Notes: generated from the sequence alone by a model not told the origin. Positions 37,928 through 46,309 are shown, counted from the stretch's first letter. The stretch is 64,000 nt of DNA from an uncultured SAR86 cluster bacterium (GCA_902608115.1 CACLMT010000001.1:130484-194483); one strand, 5' to 3'. Translations and numbers: made by a program.

Positions 37928-38312
37928 TTGGAAAAAACCAACTGTTCAAATGCTAGGAAGATGGCAGCCGTGGCATGAGGGGCATCAGGCTTTATTCAAA
38001 AGGTGCTTTGCAAAAACTGGACAAGTTATTATTCTGGTAAGAGATGTACAGGGAACTTCAGGTGGGAGGGGTCAAGATGATAATCCATTTGATTTAGCTG
38101 AAGTATGTAAAAATATTGAAGCAGGGCTTGCAAAGGATGGCTTTCATCGGGGAGAAGAATACGAGATCATGCTTGTTCCGAATATTGTAAATATTACGTA
38201 TGGAAGGGGCGTGGGTTACACCCTTGAAGAAGAGGTTTTTGATAAATCCACTTCTGGGATTAGCGCAACAAAAATCCGAGAGGAATTAAGAAAAAAAGGT
38301 GAGCTTGATTAG
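37920..38312 (+). CDS. Nucleotidyltransferase of the cytidylyltransferase/NMNAT fold
   Basis: 130 residues. GRWQPWHEGHQALF has the HxGH signature and SGISATKIREEL the C-terminal ISxTxxR motif of the fold. The first strand includes QMLGRWQ instead of the usual GxFDP. It is coupled to the APS-kinase-like gene (8-base overlap). The pair could phosphorylate and then nucleotidylate a small molecule, for instance for surface polymer or NAD/CoA-like metabolism; this is inference. Converges on the glycosyltransferase with a 4-base overlap. Confidence 0.8.
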   Translation: MFDWKKPTVQMLGRWQPWHEGHQALFKRCFAKTGQVIILVRDVQGTSGGRGQDDNPFDLAEVCKNIEAGLAKDGFHRGEEYEIMLVPNIVNITYGRGVGYTLEEEVFDKSTSGISATKIREELRKKGELD

Positions 38313-39397
38313 ATGCTATTTTGATTAAATACTAACTTTCTACTTAGTGCATAATTCAGGATTAATCCTGCAAAAATACCAACCAAAGCAGACGCTATTG
38401 CAGAAAAATTATTTTCAAATAACTGGTACGCAATGCCAACATTTGCAAGTATTGAGAGTGAGTTTACAAAAGTATATTTAGTTAATCCAAAAAACTTTTG
38501 CTTCAATGATTTGTGTACATTATGAAAGGTTAAAAAATTATTCAGGAGGTAGTTTGATGTCATGGCTAAAAGAGTGCTTATAAAGTTTGCAGATAAAAAA
38601 TTAATTTCAACTGCTAACAAAATACTTAATGTAGACAAATGAATCAAAACCCCAAAAGAGCCCACAAGAGAAAAGACTAAAAAGCTAGAAGAAATAATGC
38701 CTTTGGTTAAATTTTCAACAATTTGGCCGATTAATGAAAAAAAAGTAGATAAATTTAACTTACTTTCCCCGCCTAATCGCTCTTTAAAATTTATTTGGAC
38801 CTCAGAAACAGTAATGTTGGGTTGTACCATCATAAAATCAAATAAAATCTTGAACCCCTCTTTATATAAATTTGTTCCAGCTTCCAAAATAAGAGTACGT
38901 TTTGTTAAAAAAAATCCAGATAAAGGGTCGGAAATTTTAGCCCTGACAAAAAGATTTGATAATTTAATCCCAGCTTCGCTAAGTCGGTTTCTTTTTATGT
39001 TAAATCCATGGGTGTGATCTGATAATAAGAATCTTGAACCCACAACTAGATCCGTCTTGTCTGCAAGTAATACCTCCAACATCTTCAAAATATCTTTTGG
39101 GTCATGTTGACCATCTCCATCCATGACACAAACCAATTCTTTTGAGGCCAAGGATATTCCCTCAACTACAGCCGATGAAAGTCCTTTACTCCAAGTTCGA
39201 TGAATGCAGTGAATATTGTTTAATTGATTAGAGTTTATGTAGTTCCTAACTATCTCTGCAGTATTATCAGCACTATTGTCATCAACAATAATGATTTCAT
39301 GATCTAAATCTGAGATAACATCTTCAATATTTTCAAGGAGAGTGAGGATACATTCGGCTTCATTAAAAGTTGGAATAATTATGCTCAAGCTGCTCAT
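38309..39397 (-). CDS. Glycosyltransferase family 2 fused to GtrA-like membrane domain
   Basis: 362 residues. The first 230 are a GT-A domain of the polyprenyl-phosphate mannose/glucose type: SIIIPTFNEAECILTLLENIEDV, VDDNSADNTA, MDGDGQHDPKD (DxD), GSRFLLSDH. From about 230 on there are four hydrophobic helices with GtrA character, usually a flippase or anchor part. The likely product is a lipid-linked sugar used in surface glycosylation. Confidence 0.88.
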   Translation of the reverse strand: MSSLSIIIPTFNEAECILTLLENIEDVISDLDHEIIIVDDNSADNTAEIVRNYINSNQLNNIHCIHRTWSKGLSSAVVEGISLASKELVCVMDGDGQHDPKDILKMLEVLLADKTDLVVGSRFLLSDHTHGFNIKRNRLSEAGIKLSNLFVRAKISDPLSGFFLTKRTLILEAGTNLYKEGFKILFDFMMVQPNITVSEVQINFKERLGGESKLNLSTFFSLIGQIVENLTKGIISSSFLVFSLVGSFGVLIHLSTLSILLAVEINFLSANFISTLLAMTSNYLLNNFLTFHNVHKSLKQKFFGLTKYTFVNSLSILANVGIAYQLFENNFSAIASALVGIFAGLILNYALSRKLVFNQNSI

Positions 39398-39493
39398 ATT
39401 AAATTTTTAGTTTGCATTAAAGTATTTTTATTAAGCATTTTTATATGAATATTAAAAACAAGTATTTCATCTGCACAATGTACTTAAGAATAA

Positions 39494-39522
39494 TTGTTTT
39501 AGATTGCAATGGCTAGTAGAAT
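39494..39522 (+). promoter_or_regulatory. Promoter of tRNA-Ile
   Basis: TTGTTT (39494-39499) and TAGAAT (39517-39522) are separated by 17 bases, and the tRNA begins 19 bases after the -10. A sigma-70 promoter is plausible; the -35 is only a partial match. Confidence 0.5.
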
Positions 39523-39540
39523 GCACATTCCCAATTTTTT

Positions 39541-39618
<78 letters not shown>

Positions 39619-39942
39619 TTCTCTGTAAGGTGGAAACCTTGATACAAAAGGGATAGAAGCATATTTGGGAAAATACACTAACCCTCAAGGTGTCTAGAAC
39701 CGACACCCTTACGAACCAAATCGTGTTGGCAGAATGTTGGCAGTTTTGATTACAAAAGCAGAACTAGTTAAGGAAATATAAAAGGTCATTCCTGATATTG
39801 ATGCCAAATCTCTTATGCGAAATAATTTACAAAACTTATATTCAATAAAGGCTGTAAAAGTAATAATTATTAAAATCATGAAGTGAGTATGTTATCGCTA
39901 TTTACTGCAGGACTTTACTAGATATAAATAAAGGACTAGAGT
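39619..39942. other. Non-coding stretch after tRNA-Ile: hairpins and a broken short ORF
   Basis: No intact gene. It holds ACCTTGA (39636-39642) complementary to TCAAGGT (39685-39691), overlapping a hairpin GGTGTC / GACACC (39689-39694 and 39702-39707), then two direct TGTTGGCAG repeats around 39724-39742. A 50-codon frame (39734-39886) has a single internal TAA. This is the sort of debris expected beside an integration site. Confidence 0.5.
39734..39886 (+). pseudogene. Possible remnant of a small gene (one in-frame stop)
   Basis: From the ATG at 39734 the frame reads 15 codons (MLAVLITKAELVKEI), a TAA at 39779, then 34 further sense codons (VIPDIDAKSLMRNNLQNLYS... ) to TGA at 39884. The TKAELVKEI...IPDIDAKSL pattern resembles short helix-extended-helix DNA-binding motifs. 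It may simply be chance. Confidence 0.25.
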
Positions 39943-40299
39943 ATGTTAATGAATAAAATAAGATCATTTATCCCTTTTGTTTTTTTAATAATTCTGTTTT
40001 CTTGCTCTCCTTCAGATGATGCTTCCAAAAAAGTTGAGAGAAGGACTGGTGATGAAATGACTTTAAAATGTGGTACTTGGGGGACCTTCTCAGTAAAAGT
40101 AGCTACAAACGAATGCAATTCTATGCAGTGTGTATCTTGGAATGATAAGTCAATAACGATAAAGCAACAGACTTTTGCTGGTAGTACAGTTATCTTAAGG
40201 AAAGACTTAACTTTTTGGGGTTACGGTATGGTTGGCGGAGATAAATTAGAAGGAAAGGGTGTGTGCGAAATAGTCGACACATCAGACAATATTCTTTAA
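39943..40299 (+). CDS. Putative lipoprotein, unknown (island module A)
   Basis: 118 residues. A lipoprotein signal peptide with lipobox ILFSC (Cys about residue 21) follows a basic N-terminus; an alternative start lies two codons in (MNKIRS). The mature part is short, with four further cysteines (LKCGTW, NECNSMQC, GVCEI) that could form two disulfides in the periplasm, and beta-rich sequence. No family recognised. It is the only gene between the intact tRNA-Ile and its 45-bp partial copy. Confidence 0.6.
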   Translation: MLMNKIRSFIPFVFLIILFSCSPSDDASKKVERRTGDEMTLKCGTWGTFSVKVATNECNSMQCVSWNDKSITIKQQTFAGSTVILRKDLTFWGYGMVGGDKLEGKGVCEIVDTSDNIL

Positions 40300-40317
40300 A
40301 AGCATAAAAATAACCCT

Positions 40318-40362
40318 CTGATAAGGGTGAGGTCGGAAGTTCAAGTCTTCCCAGACCCACCA
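40318..40362 (+). repeat. 45-bp exact copy of the tRNA-Ile 3' part
   Basis: Identical to 39574-39618, running from the anticodon loop (CTGATAA) to the encoded CCA. The 5' half of the tRNA is absent. This is the form of an att site left when an element integrates into a tRNA gene and restores its 3' end. Confidence 0.95.
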
Positions 40363-40416
40363 GGTTCTATAATGTTTTTAATTTCTAAATTTCATCCAAA
40401 AGGTTATATTTAAAAT

Positions 40417-40827
40417 ATGAAGTTCTTTAATTCAATGAGGCTAGACTGGCAGAAAAGGACTTGGTGGATGTCATTGTTATTTTATTTTTGTTTATATATG
40501 GCTTTTATCTACCTACCTTTTGATTTTTTTTTAAAACCTGTAGCAGACGATGAAGAGATTTGGTTCGGTTTTACCCTGACAGGTTGGTGGGCGAAAGCAA
40601 CAGAACCTTTGCACTGGTTAATTTATGGTTTAGGGGCTTATGGTTTTTGGCGAATGAAAACTTGGATGTGGCCATGGGCAAGTATTTATGTGGCTCAAAT
40701 TGTTATAGCAATGTTTGTTTGGAACATATTGAAGGATAATAATTTAATTGCAGCTTTTATTTCCGCTTTAATCTTTTGTATTCCGATGATTGCTTTATGG
40801 CGATCTAAAGATAAGTTCATAGGCTAA
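40417..40827 (+). CDS. Small polytopic membrane protein, unknown (island module B)
   Basis: 136 residues with about four membrane segments (residues 18-38, 62-80, 88-105, 110-127), Trp-rich (TGWWAKATEPLHWLIYG, MKTWMWPWASIYV). No family recognised. It lies between the 45-bp tRNA-Ile copy and a decayed copy near 40.88 kb. Confidence 0.65.
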   Translation: MKFFNSMRLDWQKRTWWMSLLFYFCLYMAFIYLPFDFFLKPVADDEEIWFGFTLTGWWAKATEPLHWLIYGLGAYGFWRMKTWMWPWASIYVAQIVIAMFVWNILKDNNLIAAFISALIFCIPMIALWRSKDKFIG

Positions 40828-40876
40828 TGCAAAAAATTTGAATATTGTTATCCAGAACCAAATCAAAGGCAGTTAG

Positions 40877-40898
40877 CTCGAGTCTTTCCAGGCCCTTA
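40877..40898 (+). repeat. Decayed copy of tRNA-Ile 3' end
   Basis: AGCTCGAGTCTTTCCAGGCCC resembles the tRNA-Ile AGTTCAAGTCTTCCCAGACCC with about four mismatches. Weak alone, but it falls between two modules of the region where exact copies also occur. Confidence 0.4.
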
Positions 40899-40930
40899 AA
40901 TACAGGTTAAAGTTAACAGATAAATTTTGT

Positions 40931-41335
40931 ATGAAGATTTTAAAAATAACTTTAATAAGCCTAGCAGTTGGTTACATTGGTTTAGTTGTCCTGTTTGAGT
41001 CTTGGTTAGGCTACTCTCAACCGACCAATGCAAATAGCTTAGTCATTACAACTTTTGACAGTGGGGAGTCAAAGGACAGAGTACTTTCCGCAGTAAATAA
41101 TGACGGCAAACTTTATGTTTCAGCAAACCATTGGCCTCGTGCTTGGTATCGCCAAGCCTTATCTAATCCCAACGTAGAAGCATTGTATAAAGGAGAGAAA
41201 AATTCCTATTTAGCCGTTTCTATTGAAGGTAAGGAACATGAGAGGCTTATGAAAGAACATGCTCATCCATTAACTTTTAGGATACTAACAGGTTTTCCTC
41301 CTAGGTATTTCATTCGCTTAGACTTAAGGGACTAA
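40931..41335 (+). CDS. Membrane-anchored split-barrel-like protein (nitroreductase/F420-type fold?)
   Basis: 134 residues: one N-terminal membrane helix (about 4-22) then a small domain with DGKLYVSANHWPRAWYRQALSNPNVEAL, the pattern of DUF385/deazaflavin-dependent nitroreductase-like split barrels. That fold usually binds flavin or F420; a cofactor is not evident here and F420 synthesis is not expected in this lineage. It is followed by a longer protein with a similar core (41389-41940), so the two look like tandem relatives. Confidence 0.6.
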   Translation: MKILKITLISLAVGYIGLVVLFESWLGYSQPTNANSLVITTFDSGESKDRVLSAVNNDGKLYVSANHWPRAWYRQALSNPNVEALYKGEKNSYLAVSIEGKEHERLMKEHAHPLTFRILTGFPPRYFIRLDLRD

Positions 41336-41388
41336 GTTAACCTTAATCAAACTTTTATTAGTCTGTCTTTTGTGTCAGCATTGGATGT

Positions 41389-41940
41389 ATGAAGAAATTT
41401 TTTATATTGTTAGCAAAAATAATCGGTGGCGTTGCTGCTTTAATCGTTTTAGTTGTGCTTTCTATTTTCGCAGTGGCTAGGTTTAGTGATGGGCCTATAG
41501 GTAATGGACCGCCTCTAGAAATGGTAACTGCAGGACCCTTTAAAACGGGGGAGTTACAGGTTGGTGGAGATGAGCCTGATTGGAGTTTTCTTAAAGACTA
41601 TCCTATCGTGCAATTTCAGCTATTGGAGCCTCCTCGCTCTCGAACTACATTTATTATGGAAACTGAAGGGAGAATCTTTATTCCCTCAGGCTATATGAAC
41701 ACTCCAGTTGGTAAGATTTGGAAGCATTGGCCAATGGAAGCAGAAAAAGATGGTAGGGCCCTGTTAAGAGTAGATGGAAAACTTTATGAAAGAACGATGG
41801 TCCGGATAGAGGAAGGTGAGATCTTAAATAGTGTTTTAGCAGAATTAAGCAGAAAATATGCTGGGGGGTTCCCCGTTTCTCAAGAAAATATAGATTCCGG
41901 AAATTTGTGGATTTTTGAGTTGGAACCAAGAAAGAATTAA
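41389..41940 (+). CDS. Membrane-anchored split-barrel-like protein, relative of the preceding gene
   Basis: 183 residues. N-terminal membrane helix (about 8-30), then EGRIFIPSGYMNTPVGKIWKHWPMEA and GRALLRVDGKLYERTMVRIE, which line up by eye with GKLYVSANHWPRAWYRQALSN and NSYLAVSIEGKEHERL of the gene before it. Function unknown. Its stop lies 6 bases from the end of the convergent NmrA-like gene. Confidence 0.6.
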   Translation: MKKFFILLAKIIGGVAALIVLVVLSIFAVARFSDGPIGNGPPLEMVTAGPFKTGELQVGGDEPDWSFLKDYPIVQFQLLEPPRSRTTFIMETEGRIFIPSGYMNTPVGKIWKHWPMEAEKDGRALLRVDGKLYERTMVRIEEGEILNSVLAELSRKYAGGFPVSQENIDSGNLWIFELEPRKN

Positions 41941-41946
41941 ATTTCT

Positions 41947-42864
41947 CTAAGTACTCATAGTCGCGTCTAACATTTTATCTAGAGTAGTTAGATTAACACC
42001 CAATTCTTTGCTAGAAGGCAAAGGATCAATGTCATCGTCATGATCTAACACTCCCAACATGGCCCTAGTTATTGGAGGGTGGGAAAATAGCATTTCAGAT
42101 ATTCTGGCTAATATGTAACCAAGAAAAAGAGGGAGAGAAAGGACTTTTACGTTTGCTCCTAATTGTTTTGCTACCTTCATAATTAGTTTTTCTCGAGTTA
42201 GTGAAGTTGGACCTGCAAGAGCCTTAATTCCACTCGGGGAATGGTTCCCTTTGAGAGTTCTATTTATATCTACGTTTATAACATCAATAATATCTTCAGC
42301 ATAAATGGGTTGTTCTAAACTATGTTTCCTAAAGGTGAAATTAATTCTAGAAAGAGCATTTTGTTTCAAAGCTTTACAAGCATAATCACCCTCTCCAAGC
42401 ACCATTGGGACTTGCAGAATTAGGGAAGGCATATTGGAATCTAAGAAAAGATTTTCAGCCAATCCCCTTGAAGAAAAACAGGTATTTTTAGAGCCCTCAT
42501 TAGCACCTAAAATGCTTATATAACAACATTTTTTGATACCGCTACCCTTGATAGATGCAACAAGTGCTTTTGTGGTTTGTTTGTGAACTAGATCAAACTT
42601 ATTATCTTTATTTTCTTTAATTATGCCAACTAGATGTAACATGTATTTGCATGATCTAGCTAGCTCTTTAATAACTTGCTGATTAAGGTAATCACATTTA
42701 ACTATTTGAACATCTTGAATATCATTAGCTTGCACGAAACTCATCAAATCATCTTTAGCTTTCTCTGATCTTACTAAAGCACAAACTTCCACTTCTCCTT
42801 TGGAGAGTATGAACTTCTTACCTAAATTTCCATTAGCACCTGTTACCAAGATTTTGTCTTTCAT
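41947..42864 (-). CDS. NAD(P)-binding NmrA/SDR-a-type protein
   Basis: 305 residues. The N-terminal ILVTGANGNLGKKFI (about 4-18) is the atypical-SDR nucleotide loop. SVKYMLHLVGI and YISILGANEGSKN follow as in NmrA/YwnB-like proteins that lack the Tyr-x3-Lys pair. Function unknown. Tightly packed with the CDP-alcohol phosphatidyltransferase (4-base gap), so likely in one transcript with it. Confidence 0.8.
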   Translation of the reverse strand: MKDKILVTGANGNLGKKFILSKGEVEVCALVRSEKAKDDLMSFVQANDIQDVQIVKCDYLNQQVIKELARSCKYMLHLVGIIKENKDNKFDLVHKQTTKALVASIKGSGIKKCCYISILGANEGSKNTCFSSRGLAENLFLDSNMPSLILQVPMVLGEGDYACKALKQNALSRINFTFRKHSLEQPIYAEDIIDVINVDINRTLKGNHSPSGIKALAGPTSLTREKLIMKVAKQLGANVKVLSLPLFLGYILARISEMLFSHPPITRAMLGVLDHDDDIDPLPSSKELGVNLTTLDKMLDATMST

Positions 42865-42868
42865 ATTT

Positions 42869-43393
42869 TTATCTATTTAGTAAAGTCCACAATCTTTCGG
42901 ACATGGACACTAAAGTTGAAGCTATCAGAATCCAAGCAAACATAATAAAAAATTTATCAAGCTGATCAATCCCTGCGGCTTGAGAAAAAATACAGACACT
43001 AGCCAAAACATAGTAAGCAATACCATTTGAGCGACCTAAAAAGCTGGTCCTTAACTTATGTCCAGATAGAGCTTTGGAATCTAATACATATTGAAGAAAA
43101 GAACCTAGTACTAATATGGGAAGAAGCAATGGTATTCCGTGAGTTTTGTTTAATACAAATAATAAAACAGCCATCAAAAGAGCATCACAAGAATGATCTA
43201 AGAGTCCTCCGGTCGAAGTTTCTTGGCCTTTCTTTCTGGCAATGGGACCATCCAATAGATCACTTAGGATAGCCAATAATAAAAAAAAACTAGCAGTTAG
43301 CCACCAGTCAGAAAGAATAATCCATGCGATTACTGGTGCAATGAATAATCTAGATAGGCTTAAAGTATTGGCTAAGGTAAAAGAGATCTTCAC
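42869..43393 (-). CDS. CDP-alcohol phosphatidyltransferase family enzyme
   Basis: 174 residues, about five membrane segments. The full family motif D-x2-D-G-x2-A-R-x8-G-x3-D-x3-D is present in SDLLDGPIARKKGQETSTGG continuing to LLDHSCD. Such enzymes join a CDP-activated lipid headgroup to an alcohol. The specific product (PG-phosphate, inositol, other) cannot be read from sequence. It abuts the 324-residue membrane protein upstream and lies inside the tRNA-Ile-bounded region. Confidence 0.88.
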   Translation of the reverse strand: MKISFTLANTLSLSRLFIAPVIAWIILSDWWLTASFFLLLAILSDLLDGPIARKKGQETSTGGLLDHSCDALLMAVLLFVLNKTHGIPLLLPILVLGSFLQYVLDSKALSGHKLRTSFLGRSNGIAYYVLASVCIFSQAAGIDQLDKFFIMFAWILIASTLVSMSERLWTLLNR

Positions 43394-44368
43394 TTAATTT
43401 GATTTATCGCCAAATAATTCTTTATTTGCTCTAGGTAGAAACATTAGACCCACTACTGCATTAAATAAAATAAAAAAATTATGTTGTAAAAAGCCAAAAG
43501 CTGCCATTTGCCCTTCATTTTCAGGAAAAAGAATTATCCAAGAGGTTATAGCCGCGGCTCGCATTGGGGTAGGAACTGTTGCAGCAAAAAATATTACTGG
43601 AAGAAGAGGAAGTAGGGTCATTGAAGATACTTGCACGCCAAAGAAACCCAATGCTGTTGAGTAAACAAATACAGCTGCAATTAACAAAGGTGATCTCAAC
43701 AGGAAAAAAGCTCCGTAATGCTTAAGCTTAGCCAACCTGAAAGCATGAAAAATTTCTAAATTTCTTATTCTGTTGTTCTGAAATAAAGGTCCTCGAAAGA
43801 AAAATACCCAGAGGATAAAAAATATTGCTCCACCAATAGCAATATATTGAACCAGCCCAAATACTTCAGGTAAATCTTGACCTCCAATAGTAAAGCCTAT
43901 GGTAGCCCAAACTAATAAATAAAATATTTCACAAAACATTATGAACAACATTAGTGAAGTAACTTCCCATCCAGGCACCTGATCCCGTCTGTTTAAGTAA
44001 AAGGCCATCGCTCCTTTCCCAATTTGTTCATTAAACATTGAGATAATGTAAGCACTAGCACGGATGGGTAAAATGTCAGTGTATTTAATATCTTTAATAA
44101 ACCAGTTAAGTGCTCTAGTTATGATTAATGTGTCTATGGAAAAATAGAATAGGCAATAGCCAGTCATCATTAATAGCCATGGAATCCAGTTTACTGCTGC
44201 AAAAATAACCAACATGTATTCGATTAAAGTCATGCCTTCTCTTAAGGCAGCTCCATTTAATCGGGTATAAATATAGTAAAAACACGCTATAGCTATCCCA
44301 AATAACAAGATCTTTCCGATCCTATTAGACTTTTTAGGATTTGCTTCTGGACTTTCAGATGTGCTCAA
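43394..44368 (-). CDS. Polytopic membrane protein, unknown
   Basis: 324 residues with about eight hydrophobic segments and cytoplasmic-like basic loops. Position directly before a CDP-alcohol phosphatidyltransferase (one base apart) hints at a lipid-handling role such as a transporter, in the style of UPF0104 proteins; no motif proves it. First gene of the minus-strand lipid-type run. Confidence 0.65.
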   Translation of the reverse strand: MSTSESPEANPKKSNRIGKILLFGIAIACFYYIYTRLNGAALREGMTLIEYMLVIFAAVNWIPWLLMMTGYCLFYFSIDTLIITRALNWFIKDIKYTDILPIRASAYIISMFNEQIGKGAMAFYLNRRDQVPGWEVTSLMLFIMFCEIFYLLVWATIGFTIGGQDLPEVFGLVQYIAIGGAIFFILWVFFFRGPLFQNNRIRNLEIFHAFRLAKLKHYGAFFLLRSPLLIAAVFVYSTALGFFGVQVSSMTLLPLLPVIFFAATVPTPMRAAAITSWIILFPENEGQMAAFGFLQHNFFILFNAVVGLMFLPRANKELFGDKSN

Positions 44369-44389
44369 TTTATTTCTCTAATTAGGGAG

Positions 44390-44416
44390 GTTCAAGTCTT
44401 CCCAGACCCACCATTC
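44390..44416 (+). repeat. 27-bp exact copy of the tRNA-Ile 3' end
   Basis: Identical to 39595-39621, from the T-arm (GTTCAAGTC) through the encoded CCA and three bases beyond. Together with the copy at 40318 it brackets the accessory region. The start differs (T-arm rather than anticodon loop), suggesting more than one event or later trimming. Confidence 0.93.
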
Positions 44417-44433
44417 ATGTATGATTAATTATA

Positions 44434-44904
44434 ATGAAGAAACTACTTTTGTCTTTGAGTTGTTTGTTTTTTTTAGTTTCATGTAATCAAGATACAAACA
44501 TTCAGAATAATCTTTTAGAAAGCGAGAAATTTCTAGTTACTAACTTGTTAAATCCAGGCGTGGTAGAGCTTGAATCTGGTTTGCAATACTTGGTTTTAGA
44601 TTCGGTAAATTTTGAGGAAGCACACCCAAAATTGACTGATACAATTACAGCTGATTTTCATGGAACCCTTATAAACGGAAAGGTTTTTTGGAGTTCAGTT
44701 GAAATGGGCGAACCTCTAACTATTCAGCTTTCTAAATTAATACCAGGTTGCCAAAAAGTTATTTCTTATATGCGTGCAGGAGACAGGTGGCGAGTTTTTA
44801 TACATCCTGATTTAGCCTATGGAGAAGAGGGCAGACCTACAATCCCCCCAAACTCTGCACTGATATTTGACATTGAGCTATTTTCATTTAGGAGCGATAT
44901 TTAA
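44434..44904 (+). CDS. FKBP-type peptidyl-prolyl isomerase, lipoprotein
   Basis: 156 residues. Lipoprotein signal with FFLVSC near residue 17. The FKBP domain follows: ADFHGTLINGKVFWSS, LIPGCQKVISYMRAGDRWRVFIHPDLAYGEEG and the closing IPPNSALIFDIELFSF. The domain is shorter than Mip/FkpA proteins, lacking a dimerisation helix. It assists folding in the periplasm. First gene after the 27-bp tRNA-Ile copy. Confidence 0.85.
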   Translation: MKKLLLSLSCLFFLVSCNQDTNIQNNLLESEKFLVTNLLNPGVVELESGLQYLVLDSVNFEEAHPKLTDTITADFHGTLINGKVFWSSVEMGEPLTIQLSKLIPGCQKVISYMRAGDRWRVFIHPDLAYGEEGRPTIPPNSALIFDIELFSFRSDI

Positions 44905-44942
44905 AGAATGATATTTTGTCATTTTTTTATATAATTATATTT

Positions 44943-45143
44943 ATGTTAGAAAAATTTGCTTCTCATTTAGAAAATTGGAAAAAGGTTTGGTTTGGATTCA
45001 TATTTCTTGGTAGTGTATTTAATGCGATATCCAAAGAATTTAGCTTATTAAGCGTTATTCCCAATATTACAATGTGGTCTTTTGCCCTGGGTATTTTTAT
45101 AGGATTGATAGCCAAGTACCGAGGTAAATGGTTGTGGGGATAA
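44943..45143 (+). CDS. Small two-helix membrane protein, unknown
   Basis: 66 residues from the ATG at 44943 (a start at 44916 would add nine hydrophobic residues). Two membrane segments (about 16-32 and 45-62) and a C-terminal KYRGKWLWG. It overlaps the desaturase gene by 16 bases and may be co-translated. No family recognised. Confidence 0.5.
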   Translation: MLEKFASHLENWKKVWFGFIFLGSVFNAISKEFSLLSVIPNITMWSFALGIFIGLIAKYRGKWLWG

Positions 45144-46027
45144 AACAAGACATACCTTCAGAGTTCTCTTTTGAAAAAGAGAAGACTATTGCTAAAAGTT
45201 TCTCTAACCGATTTCAATGGGAGATGGTTTTAATTGGGATTGGCCAGGCTTGTATTTGGCTTAGTGTGTGGCCATTAGTATTTAACCAAATTATTCCTTT
45301 ATGGATCGGGTTTATTGTGGCAACTTTATGTTCTTGTATGGCCTATTTGCCATCCCATGAAGCCCAGCATGGCAATTACTCACGAGGAAAGCCAGAAAGA
45401 AGATGGATTGATTCTCTTGTTGGGCATTTCACACTGATTACTTTGATGTATCCATATGAAGTATTAAGAGTCACCCATATGAAACATCATGCATATACTA
45501 ACGATTCAGAAAAGGATCCAGATTTCGGAACATCTAACCCAAAATCTTTATGGGAGGTAACTTTAAGAGTGCTCGATGGAAGCTCATTAGACTATGGAAA
45601 ATATTTAGAAGTTTATGCAGATGATAATGCCTTTGTTGACGCCATGAATCGAGGAACCATTGTGTATTTATTGTATAGATCGATTTTATTAAGCTTAGTT
45701 ATATTTTTCCCATTTGAAGCACTTTTCTTATGGTGGCTACCTTCAAAAATCGGAATAGTTTATACAACAATATTCTTTTCTTGGTATCCCCATCAAGGGA
45801 CAACTTTAGGTAGATATAAAGATACTCGTTTTTGGAGACATTGGATGCCAAGGTATATCAATCACTCTATGCAACTGCATGTTATTCATCACCTTCATCC
45901 GAGCATAGGACATTATAGTGAGCCTAAGGCTGTTGAAGCTTTAAAGCCATTTTTAATAGCTAGAGGGGTGCCTGGAGCTGAACAAATCCCTGATAGAGTA
46001 AGTTATAATCCATTAGTTAAGTTTTAA
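45128..46027 (+). CDS. Membrane fatty acid desaturase
   Basis: 299 residues with four membrane segments and the three histidine boxes of the diiron desaturase family: HEAQHGNY, HMKHHAYTND and HVIHHLHPSIGHY. Substrate may be fatty acids or a carotenoid/hydrocarbon. Likely expressed with the small membrane protein upstream. Confidence 0.85.
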   Translation: MVVGIKQDIPSEFSFEKEKTIAKSFSNRFQWEMVLIGIGQACIWLSVWPLVFNQIIPLWIGFIVATLCSCMAYLPSHEAQHGNYSRGKPERRWIDSLVGHFTLITLMYPYEVLRVTHMKHHAYTNDSEKDPDFGTSNPKSLWEVTLRVLDGSSLDYGKYLEVYADDNAFVDAMNRGTIVYLLYRSILLSLVIFFPFEALFLWWLPSKIGIVYTTIFFSWYPHQGTTLGRYKDTRFWRHWMPRYINHSMQLHVIHHLHPSIGHYSEPKAVEALKPFLIARGVPGAEQIPDRVSYNPLVKF

Positions 46028-46037
46028 ATTTATTATC

Positions 46038-46304
46038 TTGAAAGAATCCGCTGCCAATAATTATTGGAAATCAAATATTAGAATTTTAATTGCCTTGCTT
46101 GGAATATGGTTTATTTCATCTTTTGGTTTTGGGATTCTGTTCTCTGATGTATTAGATAATTTTCAGATTGGGGGTTTTAAGATTGGCTTTTGGTTTGCTC
46201 AACAGGGAAGTATCTACATTTTCGTGCTTTTAATCTTTATTTATGTTTTTTTGATAAATAGATTAGATAAGAAATATAAAAAAGAAATTTCTGAAGATTC
46301 TTAA
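46038..46304 (+). CDS. DUF4212 small subunit of a sodium/solute symporter
   Basis: 88 residues with a TTG start at 46038 and no strong ribosome site. Two membrane helices (about 12-32, 56-78) and a typical NNYWKSNIRILIALL opening. DUF4212 proteins precede VC_2705-type SSS transporters, as here. Confidence 0.87.
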   Translation: MKESAANNYWKSNIRILIALLGIWFISSFGFGILFSDVLDNFQIGGFKIGFWFAQQGSIYIFVLLIFIYVFLINRLDKKYKKEISEDS

Positions 46305-46309
46305 GCTTG

